Origin: Dinoroseobacter sp.
GTDB lineage: Bacteria > Pseudomonadota > Alphaproteobacteria > Rhodobacterales > Rhodobacteraceae
NCBI GenBank assembly: GCA_017643385.1
Contig: JAEPNN010000002.1
Span: forward strand, 62,001-126,000
Direction: 5' to 3'
DNA: 64,000 bases
Shown here piece after piece: positions 15,550 to 24,867 of this stretch; the stretch's first letter is position 1, and each line of letters begins with the position of its first letter. The position numbers were made by a program, and so were the translations under genes. The notes under the pieces are model-generated. The model was given only the letters and a program-made list of their open reading frames with translations. It had not been told where the DNA came from and made no database searches.

Positions 15550-17505
15550 ATGGCCCCGATTTCTCTGACCTTCCCCGATGGCAATGCGCGCGAATTCGAT
15601 GCGGGCATAACCCCTGCCGAAGTGGCGTCCTCCATAGCAACATCACTGGGCAAGAAGGCGATTTCCGCCACTGTGAACGGTTCCCACTGGGACCTTTCAT
15701 GGCCTCTTGAGGCAGATGCCTCAATCGCGATCAACACGATGAAAGACGAAACTCCGGCACTTGAACTCATCCGGCACGATTTCGCACACGTGATGGCGCG
15801 CGCTGTGCAGGAGATCTGGCCAGATGTGAAAGTGACCATCGGCCCGGTTATTGAAAACGGCTGGTATTATGACTTCGACCGCGAAGAGCCGTTTACGCCA
15901 GAAGATCTCGGCCAGATCGAAGCGAAGATGAAAGAGATCATCAACCTACGCGATCCGGTCCGCACCGAAGTCTGGAGCCGCGCAGATGCAATCGCCTATT
16001 ATCAGGAACGCGGCGAGAACTTCAAAGTGGAGCTGGTCGAAGCCATTCCCGATGATGGCCAGCCGATCCGCATGTATTGGCACGGCGACTGGCAGGACCT
16101 GTGCCGAGGGCCTCACCTGCAACATACCGGTCAATTGCCAGCAGATGCGTTCAAACTGATGCGCGTTTCGGGGGCCTACTGGCGCGGAGATAGCGACCGC
16201 GAGCAGCTGCAGCGCATTTATGGCGTGGCGTTCCAGAACCGCGAGCAACTTAAACAGCACCTGCATTTCCTTGAAGAGGCCGAAAAACGCGACCATCGCC
16301 GCCTTGGCCGCGAAATGGACCTGTTCCACCTGCAACCCGAAGCCCCCGGTCAGATCTTCTGGCACCCCAACGGGTGGACCGTTTACACCGAACTGCAGGA
16401 CTATGTGCGCCGGGTGCAGCGTCGGGGCGAGTATGTAGAGGTCAACACCCCTCAACTGGTCAATCGCAGCCTTTGGGAAGACAGCGGACACTGGGAAAAA
16501 TACCAGGAAAACATGTTCATCGTCGAAGTGGATGAAGAACACGCCCGCGAGAAAGCCATCAACGCGCTCAAGCCCATGAACTGCCCCTGCCATGTGCAGA
16601 TTTTCAATCAGGGTCTGAAATCGTATCGCGACCTTCCCTTGCGCATGGCCGAGTTCGGGTCCTGCGCGCGTTACGAGCCATCAGGTGCACTGCATGGGAT
16701 CATGCGGGTGCGCGGTTTCACGCAGGATGACGGTCACATCTTCTGCGCCGAAGACCAGATCGAAAGCGAAACGGCGGTCTATATCGAGTATCTGACGCAG
16801 GTTTACAAAGACCTCGGCTTCAGCAATTTCCGGGTAAAGTTCTCAGACAGGCCAGAAACCCGCGCTGGTTCCGACGAAGTCTGGGACCGGGCTGAAAAGG
16901 CGCTTCTTGATGCCACCCGAGCCGCCGGGATTGAGCCGGAAATGAACCCCGGAGAAGGCGCGTTCTACGGCCCCAAGCTGGAGTTCGTTCTGACCGATGC
17001 CATCGGGCGGGATTGGCAATGCGGAACGCATCAGGTGGACTTTGTTTTGCCGGAACGGCTGGATGCGTCATATATCGGTGCAGATGGCGAAAAGCATCGC
17101 CCGGTAATGCTGCACCGCGCCTGTCTTGGGTCGTTCGAGCGCTTCATTGGAATTCTGATCGAAGAACATGCAGGCAAACTGCCCTTCTGGCTGGCCCCGC
17201 GTCAGGTTGTTGTGGCGTCGATCGTCTCGGATGCCGACGACTTCTGTCACGAAGCGGTTGCTGCCCTGAAAGCTGCGGGTATCCGCGCCGAAGCCGATCT
17301 GCGCAACGAAAAGATCAACTACAAGGTGCGCGAGCATTCGCTCGGCAAGGTTCCAATGATCCTGGCCATCGGTCGCAAAGAGGTCGAGGACCGCACGGTC
17401 ACGCTGCGCAAACTTGGTGAGAAACAGACCAAGGTTGTCGCCCTGGATGACCTGGTTCCTGAACTTGTGTCTGAAGCCACCCCTCCGGATCTGCGCCCGT
17501 CCTGA
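15550..17505 (+). CDS. thrS: threonyl-tRNA synthetase
   Basis: A 651-residue class II synthetase in the usual family size. The order is an N-terminal TGS domain (residues 1-65), an editing domain with an [12 protein letters not shown] motif (about 75-230), a catalytic core with [12 protein letters not shown] and the motif 3 segment [21 protein letters not shown] split over about 517-537, and an anticodon-binding domain at the end. It charges tRNA-Thr in the cytoplasm. The ATG at 15550 is preceded by GAGGAG; upstream in-frame starts lie in the promoter region. Confidence 0.97.
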   Translation: MAPISLTFPDGNAREFDAGITPAEVASSIATSLGKKAISATVNGSHWDLSWPLEADASIAINTMKDETPALELIRHDFAHVMARAVQEIWPDVKVTIGPVIENGWYYDFDREEPFTPEDLGQIEAKMKEIINLRDPVRTEVWSRADAIAYYQERGENFKVELVEAIPDDGQPIRMYWHGDWQDLCRGPHLQHTGQLPADAFKLMRVSGAYWRGDSDREQLQRIYGVAFQNREQLKQHLHFLEEAEKRDHRRLGREMDLFHLQPEAPGQIFWHPNGWTVYTELQDYVRRVQRRGEYVEVNTPQLVNRSLWEDSGHWEKYQENMFIVEVDEEHAREKAINALKPMNCPCHVQIFNQGLKSYRDLPLRMAEFGSCARYEPSGALHGIMRVRGFTQDDGHIFCAEDQIESETAVYIEYLTQVYKDLGFSNFRVKFSDRPETRAGSDEVWDRAEKALLDATRAAGIEPEMNPGEGAFYGPKLEFVLTDAIGRDWQCGTHQVDFVLPERLDASYIGADGEKHRPVMLHRACLGSFERFIGILIEEHAGKLPFWLAPRQVVVASIVSDADDFCHEAVAALKAAGIRAEADLRNEKINYKVREHSLGKVPMILAIGRKEVEDRTVTLRKLGEKQTKVVALDDLVPELVSEATPPDLRPS

Positions 17506-17582
17506 TCAAGATTGCCCAGGCTCCGCTTTGGGTCGAGCCCGGATAAACCCCACCCAACTGGGGTCGCCGCACTCGGTGCCGC

Positions 17583-18569
17583 TCAGGCGGTGTCAGTGCG
17601 CTCTGCCCGCCGGGCCAGTTTGGCCGCAAGGTTCACCCCGATCCCTGGCCGTGACCATGGGCAGACCGCGATACAGATCGCACATCCATGGGTCTGATTG
17701 AAAAAGGGCAGACACTTGTCGAAATCGACATACCATTTCTGTGCGCCCCGGACGGTTTGCTTTTCAGGAAAAAGTGCTTCAGGCGGGCAGGCATCCTCGC
17801 AGATGCGGCAGTTCTGACAAAACGCATCAACGCCATGCGCACGCGCAGGCGTTGGGGCAAAAGGCGCATCGGTCAGCACCGCAGACAGCCGGAATGACGC
17901 GCCAAATTCAGGGTTGATGATCGAGCCATGTTTGCCCAACTCGCCAAACCCGCACGCCAGCGCTGGTGGGATCATCGCCAAGGCACCGGTCATGGGGCCT
18001 GTCACAGCTTCGGCCTCCCACCCCTGCGATCTGATCCAGCCGGCAACCGTTTTCGCCGCAGCGGCAGCACGAATGTACTGGTCAACAACCTCCAGCCCGG
18101 CGCTTGGTGCGGGGGCTGTGGCAATCGCATCATAATCGTGTTGCACGCCAAGCATGATTACGCGGGATTGCGCAATCTCGTGTCCTTCAAACACCCAATC
18201 GGGGCTCATCTCGGCAACCCCTGTCATATCACACACTTTCAACCGGACGAACTGGTCCAGATCAGCGGTCCATTCTTGCCCAGACGCCTCACGTTGTGCA
18301 TCAGCCAAAGACGGCATCGGTGCGTCAGACACCTTCATCCGCTCTGTGCGCTTTTCGCCAAAGGCAGGTACTTTCGCGGATTGCTGGTAGAAATAGCCCT
18401 GCATGTCACCATGCGCGATATCGCGGGGATCAGGTGCCCAATAGACCATCCGTGGGCGATTGAAATCAGGATCGCCCAGACCATTGATCTCATTGCCGCT
18501 AATTGCAGGCTGAAGCGCTGTTTGCGCAGGGTCCGGTTTGAACGGGCGATGCTTGTTCGGGCGAGCCAT
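17583..18569 (-). CDS. reductive-dehalogenase-like 4Fe-4S protein
   Basis: A 328-residue protein with two ferredoxin-type clusters at the C-terminus: CQNCRICEDACP, and a later C plus CAICIAVCPW set. Upstream is the segment GFGELGKHGSIINPEFGA, which matches the cobalamin-binding core of reductive dehalogenases and the related QueG. It has no twin-arginine signal, so it should be cytoplasmic, unlike respiratory dehalogenases. The substrate is unknown. It stands alone, convergent with thrS. Confidence 0.75.
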   Translation of the reverse strand: MARPNKHRPFKPDPAQTALQPAISGNEINGLGDPDFNRPRMVYWAPDPRDIAHGDMQGYFYQQSAKVPAFGEKRTERMKVSDAPMPSLADAQREASGQEWTADLDQFVRLKVCDMTGVAEMSPDWVFEGHEIAQSRVIMLGVQHDYDAIATAPAPSAGLEVVDQYIRAAAAAKTVAGWIRSQGWEAEAVTGPMTGALAMIPPALACGFGELGKHGSIINPEFGASFRLSAVLTDAPFAPTPARAHGVDAFCQNCRICEDACPPEALFPEKQTVRGAQKWYVDFDKCLPFFNQTHGCAICIAVCPWSRPGIGVNLAAKLARRAERTDTA

Positions 18570-18680
18570 GGCAAAACGCTATATCAAGAAGCCAAGTTAA
18601 AACAGGTTGGTCTTCCTGTAGAGCGTGCAGTCACTGATCGGATAAGGAGTGATACGTCTAAGTGGCGGGGCACGTCTCGG

Positions 18681-19052
18681 CTATCGCGCCACATCCGGAG
18701 CCGGCGCACCAAGCACCAGAAGACCGCCCAAACCCGCCATGGCAATTGGGAACATCGTAAAGATACCAAAGCCAAAGGCTGCCGCCATGCCGACGGCAGA
18801 GACCAACATCAAGGCACTGCCGAGATAGCGTTGCGAATGCGCCATGGCACCGCCGGCAATCGCAAGAACCGGCGCAATCAATCCTGCGGCCCGCCACAGA
18901 TCAGGATTGTCCGGCAGCAGGAAAAACGTCTGTTGCGGATCAACCTCAGACGAAACCCAGTCCACAAACATCAAATATCCGGACGCAAAAAAGCCGACGA
19001 TCATTCCGACCATCCCTGCAATGATCCCAAGGATCAGCCCCGCATTTCTCAT
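18681..19052 (-). CDS. small integral membrane protein
   Basis: A 123-residue protein with about four hydrophobic helices (around residues 5-30, 56-70, 74-92 and 95-115). The first starts LILGIIAGMVGMIVGF. No known family is recognised. It lies upstream of and divergent from the bufferin operon; a functional link is unproven. Confidence 0.65.
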   Translation of the reverse strand: MRNAGLILGIIAGMVGMIVGFFASGYLMFVDWVSSEVDPQQTFFLLPDNPDLWRAAGLIAPVLAIAGGAMAHSQRYLGSALMLVSAVGMAAAFGFGIFTMFPIAMAGLGGLLVLGAPAPDVAR

Positions 19053-19236
19053 TTGAACCCTCCGTTCGTGGTGTCTCGAATCGATATAGGAAGGATTGCG
19101 CTGTAACGAAGTCGCTTCAGACCGGGGAATTCAGATCTTATTTCCCCCTAGGCCTGCGCTGTATTTCAAAAGTCGGTCACGTAAATGGACAATACGCACA
19201 CGGCTGATAACGAGGGCGTGAGAATATAGGCCGCGA

Positions 19237-19254
19237 TTACAGGAATTCCTGTAA
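19237..19254. promoter_or_regulatory. 18-bp perfect palindrome upstream of bufferin operon
   Basis: TTACAGGAATTCCTGTAA is a perfect palindrome 146 bases before bufA. It lies in the 347-base divergent intergenic stretch with no other gene (19053-19399). Its position suits a dimeric regulator operator for the buf operon. The regulator is unknown, and none is encoded nearby. Confidence 0.5.
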
Positions 19255-19399
19255 CATTATGTCACACCGGTCACGCCCGCGTGCCACACGGGCCTGTGAG
19301 TGGCGTTTGCAACGCAGTGTCTGCTTTGAAGAGGGCATCGGACCGGGCCAGATCCCGGACGAAACGACACACACACTGTTCCAATCTGGAGAGACAAAG

Positions 19400-19750
19400 A
19401 TGTCCGCTACTATCAAATCCCTTACCGTTGCATCCGCAGTCGCCGCCGCCCTCTCAGGTCACGCAACGACCGCGACCGCTCAGGCACAAGAAAAGTGCTT
19501 CGGTGTTTCGCTCGCCGGCGAAAACGACTGCGCCGCGGGCCCCGGCACCACCTGCGCCGGCAGCTCCACGGTTGATTATCAGGGCAATGCCTGGACCCTT
19601 GTGCCTGCAGGCACCTGCGCGACCATGGAGCTGCCAGACGGACGCATGGGCGAGACCCTCGCCTCGTTGGAAGCTGATGGCTATGCAGGCCTGAACCGCG
19701 ATCTGCCCGAAGGCACCGACGCTTCGAACCTGAAATCCCTCGATATGTAA
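19400..19750 (+). CDS. bufA1: bufferin precursor, BufA1 family (DUF2282)
   Basis: A 116-residue precursor. A signal-like N-terminus ([20 protein letters not shown]) is followed by four cysteines in the contexts [19 protein letters not shown] and GTCATM, the BufA1 pattern. In the bufferin family BufB and BufC convert cysteines to thiooxazoles that bind copper in the periplasm. The tail of about 40 residues after the last cysteine ends in a LNRDLPEG segment. The ATG at 19400 has GGAGAG upstream. Confidence 0.88.
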   Translation: MSATIKSLTVASAVAAALSGHATTATAQAQEKCFGVSLAGENDCAAGPGTTCAGSSTVDYQGNAWTLVPAGTCATMELPDGRMGETLASLEADGYAGLNRDLPEGTDASNLKSLDM

Positions 19751-19808
19751 TCAATCTCGCCCCGGTCCTTCACAGGTCCGGGGCACCCCGCTGCGCAGGA
19801 GAGGCCCG

Positions 19809-20660
19809 ATGCTGGACACGACCCCCATGACCACATTGCCCCTGGCCCCCGGCGTCGGCTTTAAATCCTCGCATTTTACTGCAATCTCTGAAGATCCGGG
19901 CGATGTTGCTTGGCTGGAAATTCATGCCGAAAATTACATGGGCGATGGCGGTCGCCCGCTAGCGCAGCTTAACGCGCTGGCCGAACGGTTTCCGGTCTCG
20001 GTGCATGGCGTCGGCCTGTCGATTGGCGGCACCAAGGCTTTGGACACCGACCATCTGGAACGCTTGCGTCGCTTATGCGACCGGATCAATCCGGCAAGCT
20101 TTTCAGAACATTTGGCTTGGTCGACCCATGATGTGGGGTTTCTCAATGACCTGCTTCCCCTGCCCTACACAGAAAAAACACTGACCCATGTCGCCGATCA
20201 TATCGATCAGGTGCAAGACACGCTTGGTCGCAAGATGCTTCTGGAAAACCCCTCGACCTATCTAGCCTTTGCCGAAAATGAGATGTCCGAGATCGACTTT
20301 CTGAAGGCCGTTGTCCGTCGCACGGGCTGCGGACTGCTGCTGGACGTCAACAACGTTTTCGTGTCCGCCACCAATCAGAACACGGACGCTTACGACTATA
20401 TCAACGCGTTCCCCCTACATGCGGTCGGAGAGATTCATCTGGGCGGCCATGACGTGCAGGAAGACGAACACGGCGCGCCGCTTCTGATCGACAGCCATGG
20501 GGCTGCGGTCGCAGATCCGGTCTGGGCGCTTTATGCCCACACACTCAAAACCGGCGGTCTGCGCCCGACCCTTATCGAATGGGATACTGATGTTCCGGAC
20601 TGGCCCATTTTGCGCAATGAAGCGCGCCTTGCAGCCGAAGTCCTGGAAACCGCCAAATGA
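19809..20660 (+). CDS. bufB: BufB, MNIO-family (DUF692) peptide-modifying oxidase
   Basis: A 283-residue TIM-barrel protein of the multinuclear iron oxidase family. Likely metal ligands occur in IHAENYMG, SEHLAWS, ENPSTYL, LDVNNVF, EIHLGGHD and EWDTDVP. It should modify BufA cysteines using iron and oxygen, together with BufC. The start has AGGAGAGGCCCG upstream; a second ATG lies 6 codons in. It is 58 bases after bufA and overlaps bufC by 4 bases. Confidence 0.92.
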   Translation: MLDTTPMTTLPLAPGVGFKSSHFTAISEDPGDVAWLEIHAENYMGDGGRPLAQLNALAERFPVSVHGVGLSIGGTKALDTDHLERLRRLCDRINPASFSEHLAWSTHDVGFLNDLLPLPYTEKTLTHVADHIDQVQDTLGRKMLLENPSTYLAFAENEMSEIDFLKAVVRRTGCGLLLDVNNVFVSATNQNTDAYDYINAFPLHAVGEIHLGGHDVQEDEHGAPLLIDSHGAAVADPVWALYAHTLKTGGLRPTLIEWDTDVPDWPILRNEARLAAEVLETAK

Positions 20661-21406
20661 GTGCGATGGACGGGTTTGCAGAGGCGCTTCTTGATCCTGC
20701 GCAAGCCGTGCCAAAGGGGCTCGTCGACCCGGAAGGGCGAACCGCGGGAAAGCGGTTTGACGTCTATCGTAACAACGTGGTTGCAAGCCTGTCTCGCGCC
20801 CTCGCCGAGGGCTTCCCGACGATCCAGTCTCTTGTCGGTACAGAGTTTTTCAACGCAATGGCAGGGGTTTACGTGCGCGCGCACCCACCGACCGACCCGC
20901 GCATGATGTATTTCGGTGCTGAAATGCCTGTGTTTCTGGCAGCCTTTGGTCCGGTGCAGCACCTTACCTATCTTCCCGACATCGCCCGGCTGGAACTTGG
21001 GTTGCGCGAAAGCTACCACGCGGGCGACGCACAGGGCCTGACCGCAGAAGTTTTGGCCTCCCTGCCTCAGGATAGTCTGGAAGAGTTGCGTTTCCCGATG
21101 GTGCCATCGGCGCGACTGATCAGCAGCGGGCATCCCATATTTTCGATCTGGACACGCGCGCGCGACCCGCAGGCACCCGCCCCTGTGCCAGGAGGTCAGG
21201 ATATATTGATCGCCCGCCCGAGCTTTGATCCTGAACCGCACCTGCTGGGACCCGGAATGATGGCGTTTTTTACAGCCCTTTCCCAAGCTGCCTTACTATC
21301 AGAGGCGATCGCAATTGCAGCGCAGACCGCTTCAGAATTCGACCCGGGCCAAGCCCTCACATTGGCTCTTTCCACTGAAATCCTAGAAGTCCCGGAGGTC
21401 TCATGA
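20657..21406 (+). CDS. bufC: BufC, precursor-recognition partner (DUF2063)
   Basis: A 249-residue protein with the DUF2063 start: DPEGRTAGKRFDVYRNNVVA, then LAEGFPTIQSLVG. In bufferin and methanobactin-like pathways this partner binds the precursor leader and presents it to the MNIO enzyme. It overlaps bufB and the DoxX gene by 4 bases at each end (ATGA), so all three are translationally coupled. Confidence 0.9.
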   Translation: MSAMDGFAEALLDPAQAVPKGLVDPEGRTAGKRFDVYRNNVVASLSRALAEGFPTIQSLVGTEFFNAMAGVYVRAHPPTDPRMMYFGAEMPVFLAAFGPVQHLTYLPDIARLELGLRESYHAGDAQGLTAEVLASLPQDSLEELRFPMVPSARLISSGHPIFSIWTRARDPQAPAPVPGGQDILIARPSFDPEPHLLGPGMMAFFTALSQAALLSEAIAIAAQTASEFDPGQALTLALSTEILEVPEVS

Positions 21407-21981
21407 ACCGCCTGATCGCCCTGCACAACACCGTTTTTGGCGCGCTTGAAAGCCTCGCGCCGTTCCTTTTGACTACATTGGCGCGAACTATTTTTGCCGG
21501 TGTCCTCTTCGTTTATTTCTGGAACTCGGCAATGACCAAACTCGGCGATGGAATCACCGGCCTTTGGACCCTGTCCTTCGGGGCCTATGCGCAGATTTTC
21601 CCCAAACAGTTTGAAGCCCTTGGATACGACCCATCTGCGCTTCCTGTAACCTACAAGCTTGTGGCTCTTGCCGGCACCTGGGCCGAAATAATCTTGCCCA
21701 TCTTGATCGTGATTGGTCTCTTCACACGTTTGGCCGCGCTCGGAATGATCGGCTTTGTTATTGTGCAGTCATATGTGGATATATCCGGCCACGGCCTGAA
21801 CGACGCCAGCATCGGCGCCTGGTTCGACAACAATGCCTCCGCGTTATTGCTGGATCAGCGCGCGTTCTGGATGTTTTTACTGGTCTTTATCGTGCTGCGC
21901 GGCGCGGGGCCAATCTCGGTTGACGCAATCCTGCGCCGTCAGAGCAGCGCGTCTTTCGTGGCAGAGCCCCAACCAAGGTAA
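21403..21981 (+). CDS. DoxX-family membrane protein of the buf operon
   Basis: A 192-residue membrane protein with about four helices and the DoxX signature (ARTIFAGVLFVYFWNSAMTK near residues 26-45 and LPILIVIGLFTRLAALGM). DoxX proteins often accompany buf genes, but their role there is unclear; they may pass electrons or oxidise thiols at the membrane. Its 3' end overlaps the convergent arsC-like gene by 43 bases. Confidence 0.88.
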   Translation: MNRLIALHNTVFGALESLAPFLLTTLARTIFAGVLFVYFWNSAMTKLGDGITGLWTLSFGAYAQIFPKQFEALGYDPSALPVTYKLVALAGTWAEIILPILIVIGLFTRLAALGMIGFVIVQSYVDISGHGLNDASIGAWFDNNASALLLDQRAFWMFLLVFIVLRGAGPISVDAILRRQSSASFVAEPQPR

Positions 21982-22247
21982 AGCTGACCATCGTGATCGA
22001 TCACTGGACGTTTCATCAACGTCGGATGATCTTCCAGAAGCGCGTCCGGATCCCGGGCGCGTTCTTCGTCAGAAAGGGTCCGCCACGTGGTTGAGCGGGT
22101 ATTGAGCAGGTCAGCCCCGAATGCCTCAAAAAACCGCGAACGTTCCGCTTCAGACAATGGATCTACCCGTATATCGCGCAATTCTGCGCCTAAAGTTTTG
22201 ATCGCTTTGCGACAGGTATCACAGGTTTTGATGCCATAAACGATCAT
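21939..22247 (-). CDS. ArsC/Spx-family reductase-like protein
   Basis: A 102-residue protein beginning MIVYGIKTCDTCRKA, a thioredoxin-fold CxxC motif near residues 9-12. The rest (TTWRTLSDEE, LMKRPVIDHDG) fits ArsC/Spx/YffB. It may be a glutathione-dependent reductase; arsenate is not assured. The last 43 bases lie opposite the DoxX coding end. Confidence 0.85.
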   Translation of the reverse strand: MIVYGIKTCDTCRKAIKTLGAELRDIRVDPLSEAERSRFFEAFGADLLNTRSTTWRTLSDEERARDPDALLEDHPTLMKRPVIDHDGQLYLGWGSATKDALL

Positions 22248-22470
22248 TCCAAGTGCCTCTTCTGTGTTCACTTGATTGCAAAATCGACTGTTTCAGGCCG
22301 GTTTCAAGGGAAAAAACTTGCTTTTCATCAAAACTGATCCAGTGTTTCGCGTGTGAAGAGAGACTTCTGCGAACCGTACCCCTCAGGGCAGCCGGAACGA
22401 GAATAGAAGCTACGGCTGCACCACCTCGCCGCATGTCGTGGGCGGGATACTAAAAAAGGAGATCGGGGTC

Positions 22471-22680
22471 ATGGCTACTGGCACCGTAAAATGGTTCAAC
22501 ACCACCAAAGGATTTGGGTTTATCGCGCCTGACGCGGGAGGCTCGGACGTGTTCGTGCACATCTCTGCTGTAGAACGTGCGGGTCTGACGGGACTCGCGG
22601 ACAATCAGAAGATTGAATACGAATTGCGGGAGGGGCGTGACGGCCGGTCCTCGGCCAGCGAACTAAAGCTGCTCGACTAA
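22471..22680 (+). CDS. cold-shock protein (CspA family)
   Basis: A 69-residue protein with RNP1 (KGFGFI) and RNP2 (VFVHIS) motifs, a single cold-shock domain. It binds single-stranded nucleic acids. The ATG has AAGGAGATC upstream. The 223 bases upstream lack a gene and probably supply a long leader, as is common for cold-shock genes. Confidence 0.93.
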   Translation: MATGTVKWFNTTKGFGFIAPDAGGSDVFVHISAVERAGLTGLADNQKIEYELREGRDGRSSASELKLLD

Positions 22681-22703
22681 TTTTCAGACATTTGAGTATG
22701 AAA

Positions 22704-22730
22704 AAGGCCGCCTCGGCTGGGAGCGGCCTT
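22704..22730. terminator. bidirectional terminator hairpin
   Basis: AAGGCCGC pairs with GCGGCCTT around an 11-base loop. On the minus strand the stem runs straight into TTTTT, so it should end the secreted-protein gene at 22752. It also follows the cold-shock gene by 23 bases. Confidence 0.7.
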
Positions 22731-22751
22731 ACTGCTTAAATCCGAGCGGAC

Positions 22752-23027
22752 CTATTCGCCAGTTCCTTTGATACCTTCGGTATCGAAGTAACTTGACGAA
22801 AAATACTGCGAACGCGACGTAGGATGCTGCATCATGGCTGAATAGCTGGTGTGTTGGTTCGGTGTGCCGCAACATATCACGCCGTTAACGACAATAGGCT
22901 GCGTGCCGGTCGGACAATAATTTGCGCTGGCATTGTAAGGATAAAGCCGAGGTTGGTGACCATCGGCGCAAGCGGAAGTTGCCCCACTGACCAAAAAGGC
23001 CAAGGCAAATGACAGGCGAAGCGACAT
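22752..23027 (-). CDS. small secreted protein, hypothetical
   Basis: A 91-residue protein with a signal peptide (MSLRLSFALAFLVSGATSACA) and three further cysteines (YCPTGT and VICCGTP) in the mature part. No family is recognised. The start at 23027 is preceded by a GGGGGG ribosome site. A disulphide-bonded periplasmic or outer-surface role is possible. Confidence 0.7.
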   Translation of the reverse strand: MSLRLSFALAFLVSGATSACADGHQPRLYPYNASANYCPTGTQPIVVNGVICCGTPNQHTSYSAMMQHPTSRSQYFSSSYFDTEGIKGTGE

Positions 23028-23236
23028 AGAAATACCCCCCGAAAACGGGTTAATTCGACTTACCCACATGCTATCAATAGTATTGCGATCTGGAAAGCAA
23101 CAGACGCAGGAGCTGGCGTCCTCAGCAGGCATTGTGCCCCATTTTGAGACAGTTTCGGCAAAAATGGGGGATTGTCGGCGCAAAGACAGACTTCAAGCGC
23201 CAATCACCTTTATGATTTACAGCGGACATCTGAAGC

Positions 23237-24163
23237 TTATCCCGCGAATACCGCCGCGAACTCCCGCCATTCTCCTTTACTCATACCGGACGTTTCTTGG
23301 GTCACCTCTTCACCAGAAAGACGTCGTTTGATCACCTCGATTCCTTTGGCGCTCAGGTTCACCCCGCCCATCCGGTAGTCTTCGAACGCGCCGTAGGCAG
23401 CGGGCACCCAGTCAGCGACCAACTTGCACATCTGTTCCGCATAAACCCGGATTTCATATTGCGCATGTGCGTCGGCCCGCAGGCGCAGGAAGTGGAAAAG
23501 ATTGTGAAGATCTACCTTCCAGTACCATTGGGTATAGATGTTCGCAGGTAGGTTCATCCGTGCGAGTTCCCGTGCCAGACCTTGCTGGCCGTCCTGACTG
23601 ATCATCTCTTCATAATGATCATAGCTTCGAGCGGCATCGTCTTGCAGATAGCGCAGCACGCGCGCAGCCTCTTCCCCGGTCAGCGCCTCACCCCGGCCCT
23701 GGTTATTGACCACGGATTGCGCGGCGAGATCTTCGGCAGCAGGGATGTAGAACTCGCGGTCGAGGATCGAATAGCGTGCTGAGTATTCATTGACGTTGGC
23801 GGTCCGGTGCCGGATCCACTGACGCGCCACGAAGACCGGCAGTTTAACGTGCAGCTTGATCTCGCACATCTCGAACGGGGTCGAATGCCAATGACGCATT
23901 AGATACCGGATCAGGCCACTGTCATCACGCGCAGCCTTGGTGCCTGCCCCGTAGCTGACGCGTGCGGCCTGCACGATGGCCGCATCATCGCCCATGTAGT
24001 CAACAACTCGGACAAAGCCGTGATCAAGCACTTTGTAGGGCGTATAAAGGTGCTGCTCCATCCCAGGGGAAACTGCCCGTAGCGTTGGCTGGGGATTGGC
24101 GCGCAAGGCCTTGATCTGATCCTCGGGGGTCTCTTGCAGGGTCGGTGTGGCCTCGGCGTTCAT
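23237..24163 (-). CDS. thyX: flavin-dependent thymidylate synthase ThyX
   Basis: A 308-residue protein with the ThyX motif [15 protein letters not shown], including RHR followed by the serine seven residues later. It makes dTMP from dUMP using FAD, NADPH and methylene-tetrahydrofolate, without producing dihydrofolate. An N-terminal extension of about 50 residues ([15 protein letters not shown]) precedes the core. The start at 24163 avoids a low-complexity upstream frame. Confidence 0.95.
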   Translation of the reverse strand: MNAEATPTLQETPEDQIKALRANPQPTLRAVSPGMEQHLYTPYKVLDHGFVRVVDYMGDDAAIVQAARVSYGAGTKAARDDSGLIRYLMRHWHSTPFEMCEIKLHVKLPVFVARQWIRHRTANVNEYSARYSILDREFYIPAAEDLAAQSVVNNQGRGEALTGEEAARVLRYLQDDAARSYDHYEEMISQDGQQGLARELARMNLPANIYTQWYWKVDLHNLFHFLRLRADAHAQYEIRVYAEQMCKLVADWVPAAYGAFEDYRMGGVNLSAKGIEVIKRRLSGEEVTQETSGMSKGEWREFAAVFAG

Positions 24164-24438
24164 GCTCGGGTCCTTTTTGTCGTCTGTATCGGCGTGAGGC
24201 GGGTGGGTTCGATCCGTGCCGATCTCCGCGAAAGGGCCTTCGCGGGACCTGGGAATGGCGCGTCTCAGGCTGGGGCCACCCGCCCTCACATTTCTAAATG
24301 TGGTGTATGTCGTAACGGCGGTCCACCATAAAATGCGTCATACCCCAAGATAACAGTGGATAGTTTGTGAACCAGAGTGCCTTGCGGTTGTACGCGAGGG
24401 CGCTAGGTTTACCGCAAGTGACCGGAGGATTTTAAGTT

Positions 24439-24867
24439 ATGACGCTGCGCTATCTACACACCATGGTTCGTGTAAAGGATCTGGAGGCGTCGATGGCCTT
24501 CTATAGATTGCTGGGGTTGGAAGAAACGAAGCGGTTCGACAACGAAAAGGGCCGCTTTACCCTAATCTTTATGGCACCTCCCGGACAGCCAGAATGCCCG
24601 GTCGAGCTGACTTATAATTGGGACGGCGATGATGGGCTGCCTGCAGACAGCCGACACTTTGGCCATCTCGCCTACCGCGTCGGCAACATCTACGAGGTTT
24701 GTCAGCACCTGATGGACAACGGTGTCACAATCAACCGTCCGCCGCGCGACGGCCATATGGCGTTTGTGCGCTCTCCGGACAACATCTCGGTCGAACTTCT
24801 GCAAGAGGGGGACGACCTTCCCCCGGCTGAACCCTGGATCAGTATGGAAAATACTGGTCATTGGTAA
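24439..24867 (+). CDS. gloA: lactoylglutathione lyase (glyoxalase I)
   Basis: A 142-residue VOC-fold enzyme. The sequence MTLRYLHTMVRVKDLEASM begins the first beta-alpha-beta module, and metal ligands are expected at H8, E56 (PVELTYN), H76 (FGHLAY) and E121 (SVELLQ). It converts the methylglyoxal-glutathione adduct to S-lactoylglutathione. Its last codons overlap the TTG start of the DUF1194 gene, so the three genes form an operon. Confidence 0.92.
   Translation: MTLRYLHTMVRVKDLEASMAFYRLLGLEETKRFDNEKGRFTLIFMAPPGQPECPVELTYNWDGDDGLPADSRHFGHLAYRVGNIYEVCQHLMDNGVTINRPPRDGHMAFVRSPDNISVELLQEGDDLPPAEPWISMENTGHW

Noticed and set aside
17928-19106. A 392-codon open frame spanning two minus-strand genes
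   Set aside because: It crosses both the Fe-S protein and the membrane-protein gene, and its product is arginine/histidine-rich without a domain.
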